This document shows, piece by piece, positions 37,415 to 44,443 of a stretch of 44,443 nt of DNA. The translations under genes and the position numbers were made by a program. Every line of letters starts with the position of its first letter. Position 1 is the first letter of the stretch. Under the pieces are notes generated by a model. It was not told the DNA's origin. It saw only the letters and a program-made list of their open reading frames with translations, and did no database searches. Origin of the DNA: an uncultured Burkholderiales bacterium (GTDB lineage: Bacteria > Pseudomonadota > Gammaproteobacteria > Burkholderiales > Burkholderiaceae_C); contig CALMIL010000154.1 of assembly GCA_937864005.1 (NCBI GenBank), positions 1 to 44,443 on the forward strand, written 5' to 3'.

Positions 37415-38643
37415 GGGTGTTCCTGCAAGGCGTTGAGGTGGGTGGAATCGATGTCGGCAATGCTTGTTGCGCCGGCCAGCGTCATCGTCAGCAGCAGCTC
37501 GCGCTGCCAGTGCGCGAGCAGCTGCGCCACGCCGGCCTGGCCTTGCGCGGCGAGCGCCCAGACCCAGGGCCGGCCGATCAGCACGCCGCGTGCGCCCAGC
37601 GCCAGCGCCTTGAAGACATCGGTGCCGCTGCGCACGCCGCCGTCCATCAGCACTTCGGTCTGGTGGCCGACGGCGCGGGCGATGGCCGGCAGCGCGGCGA
37701 TGCTGGCCGGCGCCGAATCGAGCTGGCGCCCGCCGTGGTTGGAGACGACGATGCCCTCGGCGCCGCTGGCCACGGCCGCGCGCGCGTCGTCGACGTCGAG
37801 GATGCCCTTGAGCAGCAGCCGGCCCTGCCATTGGCCGCGCAGCCAGTCGATGTCCTTCCACGTCACGCCGGGGTCAAACTGCGCATCGACCCAGGCCTTG
37901 AAGGCGTTCAGGTCGCGCCCTCCGGGCACCTGCGCGCTCAGGCTGCCGAAGGTCAGCGGTTTGCCGCGCAGCGCCACGTCGCGCACCCAGCCGGGGCGCG
38001 CCAGCACCTGCCGCGCGCGCAGCAGCGCCGCGCCGGCGCCGCCGGCCGTCATGCCGTTGCGCACGTCGCGCCATCGCAGGCCGGTGGCCGGCAGGTCGAC
38101 GGTGAACACCAGCGTGCGGCAGCCGCCGGCCCAGGCGGCGTCGAGCAGCGCGCGCACGGCGCCGCGGTCGCGCAGCATGTAGAGCTGGAACCAGGGCGCC
38201 GCGCCGCTGGCCGCGGCCACTTCGGCGAGCGGACAGATGCCGACGGTGGACAGCGTGAAGGGCACGCCGGCGGCCTGCGCGGCGCGCGCCGCCTGCGCCT
38301 CGCCGCGGCGCGCCATCATGCCGGCCAGCCCCACCGGCGCCAGCGCCAGCGGCAGCGCGCAGTCCTGGCCGGCGAGCTGGCTGCGCGTGTCGACCTGCGA
38401 CACGTCGACCAGCACGCGCTGGCGCAGTTGCAGCGCCGCGAAGCCGGCCTCGTTGGCGGCCAGCGTGCGCTCGTCGCCGGCGCCGCCGTCGACATAGTCG
38501 AACAGGAAACGCGGCAGGCGCCGCCACGCCAGCGCGCGCCAGTCGGCGGCGGTGGCGGGGTAGTGGGGCGCTGGCGGCATCGGCGGCATGGGCGGCATGG
38601 GCGGCATCGGCGGCATGGGCGGCTCAGGCAGCACGGGCAGCAC
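37411..38643 (-). CDS. FMN-dependent alpha-hydroxy-acid dehydrogenase/oxidase
   Basis: Up to 410 residues of the LldD/glycolate-oxidase/mandelate-dehydrogenase family. FLFDYVDGGAGDE, APWFQLYMLRDR, K279 in LLLKGILDVDDA, and the catalytic His-Arg pair H303/R306 in VVSNHGGRQLDS are present; DGGVRSGTDVFKALALGARGV binds the FMN phosphate. It oxidises an L-2-hydroxy acid to a 2-oxo acid. Substrate unknown. The N-terminus is a PPM tripeptide repeat with Met codons at 38616, 38607, 38598, 38589 and 38580, any of which could be the start. 38643 is the longest choice and overlaps the upstream transporter by 20 nt; 38580 would leave MPPAPHYPATAADW. Confidence 0.88.
   Translation of the reverse strand: MLPVLPEPPMPPMPPMPPMPPMPPAPHYPATAADWRALAWRRLPRFLFDYVDGGAGDERTLAANEAGFAALQLRQRVLVDVSQVDTRSQLAGQDCALPLALAPVGLAGMMARRGEAQAARAAQAAGVPFTLSTVGICPLAEVAAASGAAPWFQLYMLRDRGAVRALLDAAWAGGCRTLVFTVDLPATGLRWRDVRNGMTAGGAGAALLRARQVLARPGWVRDVALRGKPLTFGSLSAQVPGGRDLNAFKAWVDAQFDPGVTWKDIDWLRGQWQGRLLLKGILDVDDARAAVASGAEGIVVSNHGGRQLDSAPASIAALPAIARAVGHQTEVLMDGGVRSGTDVFKALALGARGVLIGRPWVWALAAQGQAGVAQLLAHWQRELLLTMTLAGATSIADIDSTHLNALQEHP
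38573..38617. repeat. 9-bp tandem repeat (five units) at the FMN dehydrogenase start
   Basis: GGCGGCAT followed by C or G is repeated five times without a gap (38573, 38582, 38591, 38600, 38609) and decays into related GGCGGC/GGGCAGCAC sequence up to about 38670. On the minus strand each unit encodes Met-Pro-Pro, so copy changes would keep the frame. Confidence 0.9.
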
Positions 38644-39543
38644 GGGCGGAATGGGCGGCCTGCACGGCGGGGCCGCGCGCGAAGCGCCGCATCGTCAGCG
38701 CGAACAGCAGCCCGCCGCCGTACATCAGCACGCCGTAGACCGCGCCGGGGATGGCCATCGCGTCGTTGCCGAGCACGGTGCTGGCGATGACCAGCGCCAG
38801 CGCGGCGTTCTGCACCGCCGTCTCGATGCCCAGCGTGACCGACTGGCGGTACGACAGCCGCGCCGCCCAGGCGACCGTGAAGTCCAACGCCAGCATGCCC
38901 AGGTTGAGCGCCGCGGCAAACGGCGCCAGCGTATTGAAGTTGTCGCGCAGCAGCGCCCAGTTCTTGACCACCGCCGCGACCACAATGAGCACGAACAGCA
39001 GCGTCGCCACCTTGGTTGCGCGCGGCTCGAAGCGCAGCGCCCAGGCCATATAGCGGTGGCGCGCCGCCATGCCCAGGCTCACCGGCAGGCCCAGCACCAG
39101 CGTCACCTGGCCCATCATCAGGCCAATCCTCGGATCCATTGCACGTCCACCGCGCGCGCCGCGCCGAGGAAGTGGCCCAGCGCCCAGGTGACGATGAGCG
39201 GCAGCGTGAAGATCGTGAGCACGCTGGCCACCGCGGTGAAGCTCAGCGCCAGCGCCACGTCGCCGCGCGCCAGGTAGGTCAGCAGGTTGGAGGTGCTGCC
39301 GGTGGGGCAGGCCGCCAGGATCATGAAGCCCACCGCAAACACGCCGCCGATGCCCAGCGCCTGCAGCATCAGCCAGCACACCAGCGGCAGCAGCACGAAG
39401 TGGCAGACCACGCCCACCAGCAGCGCCCGCGGCTGCACCAGGATGCGGCGGAAGTCGCCCGGCGTGAGCCCGAGGCCGAGCGAGAACATGATGAACGCCA
39501 GGATCAGCGGCAGCAGCACGCTGGAGACGATGTCGCCTTGCAT
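38624..39543 (-). pseudogene. Bile-acid:sodium-symporter (BASS) family transporter, frameshifted
   Basis: The first half, 39118-39543 (141 residues), starts MQGDIVSSVLLPLILAFIMF and contains the family motif AVGFMILAACPTGSTSNLL. It stops at 39118. The second half continues in another frame as 38624-39139 (171 residues from an ATG at 39139), with MMGQVTLVLGLPVSLG onward and the last membrane segments. Together they give about 310 residues, the usual length. One missing base near 39121-39125, for instance a C in the GGCC run, would join them as ...WIRGLALMMGQ... BASS proteins import bile acids, pantoate, pyruvate or glycolate. A real null allele, an assembly error or two coupled half-proteins are all possible. 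Confidence 0.75.
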
Positions 39544-39580
39544 GGGGGTTCCTTGTTGTTGGTCTGCGTTGTCGTGGCTC

Positions 39581-42107
<2,527 letters not shown>

Positions 42108-42127
<20 letters not shown>

Positions 42128-43763
42128 CTATGGCGTCCCCATCGAACAAGTCGCCGTTGATGTCCAGTGGCCGGACGATCTTCTCGATGAACGCGATCTC
42201 GCTGGAGGTCAGCCGGTACTTCGCGTACAGGTCGGCGTCGGTCCACTGCTTCGTCCACGCTTGGGTCGGCACGAAGGTGTAGACCTTGCGCGTGACGTGT
42301 TGGGACGGTTTGTGCAGGAGAATCAGCAGACGAGTCAAGCGACAGGACAAGTAGGAAAGGACGCTCGTTGCCTCGCCCTGTGTGTCGAACGGGCCGATGC
42401 AGAGATAGGTTTCCGAGGAGATGCTGCCGGGCTCTCCGATGAATGGCGTGCTGATGATTCGATGTGGATAGGTATCCCTATTGCCGGTTCCTGGCGCGGC
42501 GTACCCCGCGAAAACCTTCCACGAGTCAATGAGATTGGTGCCTACCGTGATGGTGGGACGCGGCGCGTAGCCAATGCCGCCGTTCCGATAGACCAGCACA
42601 TCGTTGGCGCGCCGGATCGCCTTGCCCTTGAAAGTTGTCTCGAGTCCGAACGGCTTTCGAGAACTGACCAATCGATCGAAGCGCTTGGCATCTGGCAGTG
42701 AGAGCGAATCTCCTGTTCCGCTCTGCTCGGCGGCGATCACCTTCTCGAGGATCGACAGCCCTTCGTTGAAGCGTATGAAGACATCCGCGCCTACCTCGAG
42801 TAGGGGCCGAACTGCCGTTGACGGAGGCCAGTCCTTGAAGCGCGTGGTGACGCGGCACGGCCCGGGGTTGTCCCTGTCCCAGAGAAAGCTGCACACGCCG
42901 CCCTTCAAGCCCACGCCCGGAAACACGTCTGCCGCGCTGAGGTAGTCGTCAATGGAGCGCAGGCGATCGTCGGCAAGCATCGCCTCCCGGAAGACATCCA
43001 GCCCTTTCCCGCCGGCGAACCAGCGGGCGGGAATGACGAGCGACAAGTAGCGTGGCTCGAGCTTCTTCGCCTGGTCCACGAAGAGGTGGTAGATCGGCGC
43101 TGCGCTCGTACCGTAGCCGCCATCGTCCAACTGGTACGGCGGGTTGCCGACGATCACGTCGAACTGCATATTGCCTCCGAACAGCTCGCCTATGCGCGCC
43201 TTGATGTTGTTTGTGTGGATGAAAGCGTAGGCGTGCGTTTCCAGCCCCTCGCCCCGATCGAGGGACTTCTGGCTGGCGCCGCAGTAGCTGCACTTTCCAT
43301 CCAGCCACGTGTGCGCCATCGTCTCGAACCAGATGTTCCCCGCCTCGCCGGCCAAGCCCTTCGCGATGGAGTGCTTGCCGTTCGCGTGCCTGGAGCAATA
43401 CACGCTGCGCCGCGCCAGCAGGCTGGTGAGCTGCGTGGTGCCAATGCCAAAGACCTGCTGGGTCAGGATGTGATCGACGCGCTCCTGCAGCTCCGGGATC
43501 TCGCCTGCCAAGCCGTCGGTAAGGCGCCTCGTGATCTCGCGCAGGAACACGCCCGACTTCGTGCATGGGTCGAGGAACGTCACCGTCTTGTCGGCCCACA
43601 GGTTCGCGCCGCCGTGGGCCGCCGCCCAGGCTCTAGCCAGCGTATCCAGCATCCAATTGGCGAACTCCGGCGGTGTGAAGACCTCGTCGTTCGACAGGTT
43701 CGCGATGCACGTCAGCACGTCCGGGTTGCGGCCCCGCAGCGAGAAAGAAGCCTGCCCATTCAT
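42108..43763 (-). CDS. Eco57I-like N6-adenine DNA methyltransferase
   Basis: 551 residues. Motif X-like VFTPPEFANWMLD (28-40), SAM-binding motif I FLDPCTKSGVFLREI (D65-P-C) and catalytic motif IV NPPY at 207-210 identify an amino-methyltransferase of the Eco57I group. A CxxC pair (C158/C161, KCSYCGASQ) may bind zinc. Residues about 330-500 should be the target-recognition region; its DNA is clearly less GC-rich than the surroundings. ETYLCIGPFDTQGEA and WTDADLYAKYRLTSSEIAFIE are family C-terminal blocks. No nuclease motif in this protein, so cutting must lie with the helicase partner. ATG at 43763 overlaps the KilA-N stop (ATGA). It presumably protects self DNA at the sequence the partner attacks. 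Confidence 0.88.
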
Positions 43764-44443
43764 GGCTGCTTGCCTTGCAGGCGCTGCACGCGCGCATCCG
43801 CCAACAAGAGCTTCATCTGCCCGATGGCGGTCTGGTTCAGCAGGGCCAGCCGTTCGGCCTGCGCCAAGCCTTGCTGGATGAAGTGCGCGTTCAGCGACTC
43901 GAGGTTGGCCAGGCACACGAGTTGCGCTGCGTTGGCCTCGTCGCGGATGTTGCCCTTGGTGCCCGGGTTCTCGTCGCGCCACTGCTTCGCGGTCTTGCCG
44001 AACAGCGCCATGTTCAGCAGGTCCGCCTCGCTGGCATAGATGAGGTTGATCTGCTGCGGCGTCAGTTGCGGCGGTATCAGCCGGGCCTTGATGGCGTCGG
44101 TATGAATCCGGTAGTTGATCTTGGTGAGGTTGCGGCGGATGTCCCAGCCCAGTTGCTCGCGCTCGGTCTCCTTGAGGCGCTGGAACTCCTTGATGAGGTA
44201 GATCTTGAACTCGGCGCTGATCCACATGCCGAACTCGAAGGCGATGTCCCTGTGGGCATAGGTGCCGCCGTAGCGCCCGGCCTTGGCGACGAGGCCGATG
44301 GCCCGGGTCTGCGCCACCCATTCCTTGACGCTGAGCTTGTAGTTGTTGAGCCCGGCCTGACTTTTAATTGCGGCGAATCCGCCATAGTTGAAATCCGGGT
44401 TGTGAACCTGCTCCCAGATGCCCAGAAACTCCACGGTGTTGCG
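43760..44443 (-). CDS. KilA-N domain protein, 5' end beyond the window
   Basis: Visible part 227 residues plus stop; the frame stays open to the last base, and the codons for R-N-T before VEFLGIWE belong to the protein, so the GTG at 44434 is not the start. EFLGIWEQVHNPDFN, GLNNYKLSVKEWVAQTRAIG and AGRYGGTYAHRDIAFEFGMWI are the KilA-N core, a DNA-binding domain best known from phage and large DNA viruses. The rest is helical (LKETEREQLGWDIRRNLTKIN) and charged. First visible gene of a coupled operon with the methyltransferase and helicase; it could recognise invading DNA or regulate the operon. Confidence 0.85.
   Translation of the reverse strand, partial: RNTVEFLGIWEQVHNPDFNYGGFAAIKSQAGLNNYKLSVKEWVAQTRAIGLVAKAGRYGGTYAHRDIAFEFGMWISAEFKIYLIKEFQRLKETEREQLGWDIRRNLTKINYRIHTDAIKARLIPPQLTPQQINLIYASEADLLNMALFGKTAKQWRDENPGTKGNIRDEANAAQLVCLANLESLNAHFIQQGLAQAERLALLNQTAIGQMKLLLADARVQRLQGKQP

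Noticed and set aside
38573..38670. Possible CRISPR-like array
   Set aside because: The units are 9 bp and contiguous without spacers, and they encode a peptide repeat; this is a simple tandem repeat.
39118..39139. Programmed -1 frameshift in the transporter gene
   Set aside because: No slippery heptamer or downstream pseudoknot candidate is visible at the overlap; an indel is simpler.

Overview
The window is high-GC DNA packed with genes. Its gene order is that of a betaproteobacterium, most likely Burkholderiales: rpsF-priB-rpsR-rplI, then rpsB-tsf-pyrH-frr-uppS-cdsA-dxr-rseP-bamA-ompH-lpxD-fabZ-lpxA-lpxB-rnhB, then an rRNA methyltransferase and the ppsR/ppsA pair. The outer-membrane genes (Lpx, BamA, OmpH) show a diderm cell. 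A PEP-CTERM protein implies an exosortase encoded elsewhere. No tRNA, rRNA, CRISPR array or insertion sequence was recognised.

Layout. 1-2.2 kb: the 3' end of a TrpB2-like gene, a PA0069-type radical SAM protein with a LexA box directly at its start codon, and an exported protein built from two similar halves. 2.4-5.5 kb: dnaB, a strong intrinsic terminator, and the ribosomal/primosomal operon. 5.6-11.3 kb: a large sodium:solute symporter, PEP synthase and its divergent regulator PpsR. 11.3-13.1 kb: a SpoU-type methyltransferase and a secreted PEP-CTERM lectin-like gene that sits inside otherwise conserved synteny. 13.3-27.6 kb: the long minus-strand run for translation, isoprenoid, phospholipid, lipid A and outer-membrane assembly. 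Many of its genes overlap by 1-29 nt or are separated by only a few nt. 27.8-30.5 kb: an amidase plus DadA-like oxidase pair. 30.5-33.9 kb: a 1133-residue cyclase/AAA ATPase/TPR protein. 34.1-35.4 kb: hmgA.

From about 35.7 kb to the right edge the content looks accessory. First comes a metabolic cassette: a ThDP enzyme, an FMN alpha-hydroxy-acid dehydrogenase with an N-terminal PPM repeat, and a frameshifted bile-acid:sodium-symporter-family transporter. Then comes a three-gene, translationally coupled minus-strand operon: a KilA-N protein, an Eco57I-like DNA adenine methyltransferase, and a DExH helicase with an N-terminal T5orf172/GIY-YIG-like domain. I read this as a restriction-modification or phage-defence system and as the most interesting part of the window. 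It runs off the right edge, so its first gene is incomplete.

All functional calls come from reading motifs and recalled family knowledge. No database search was run.
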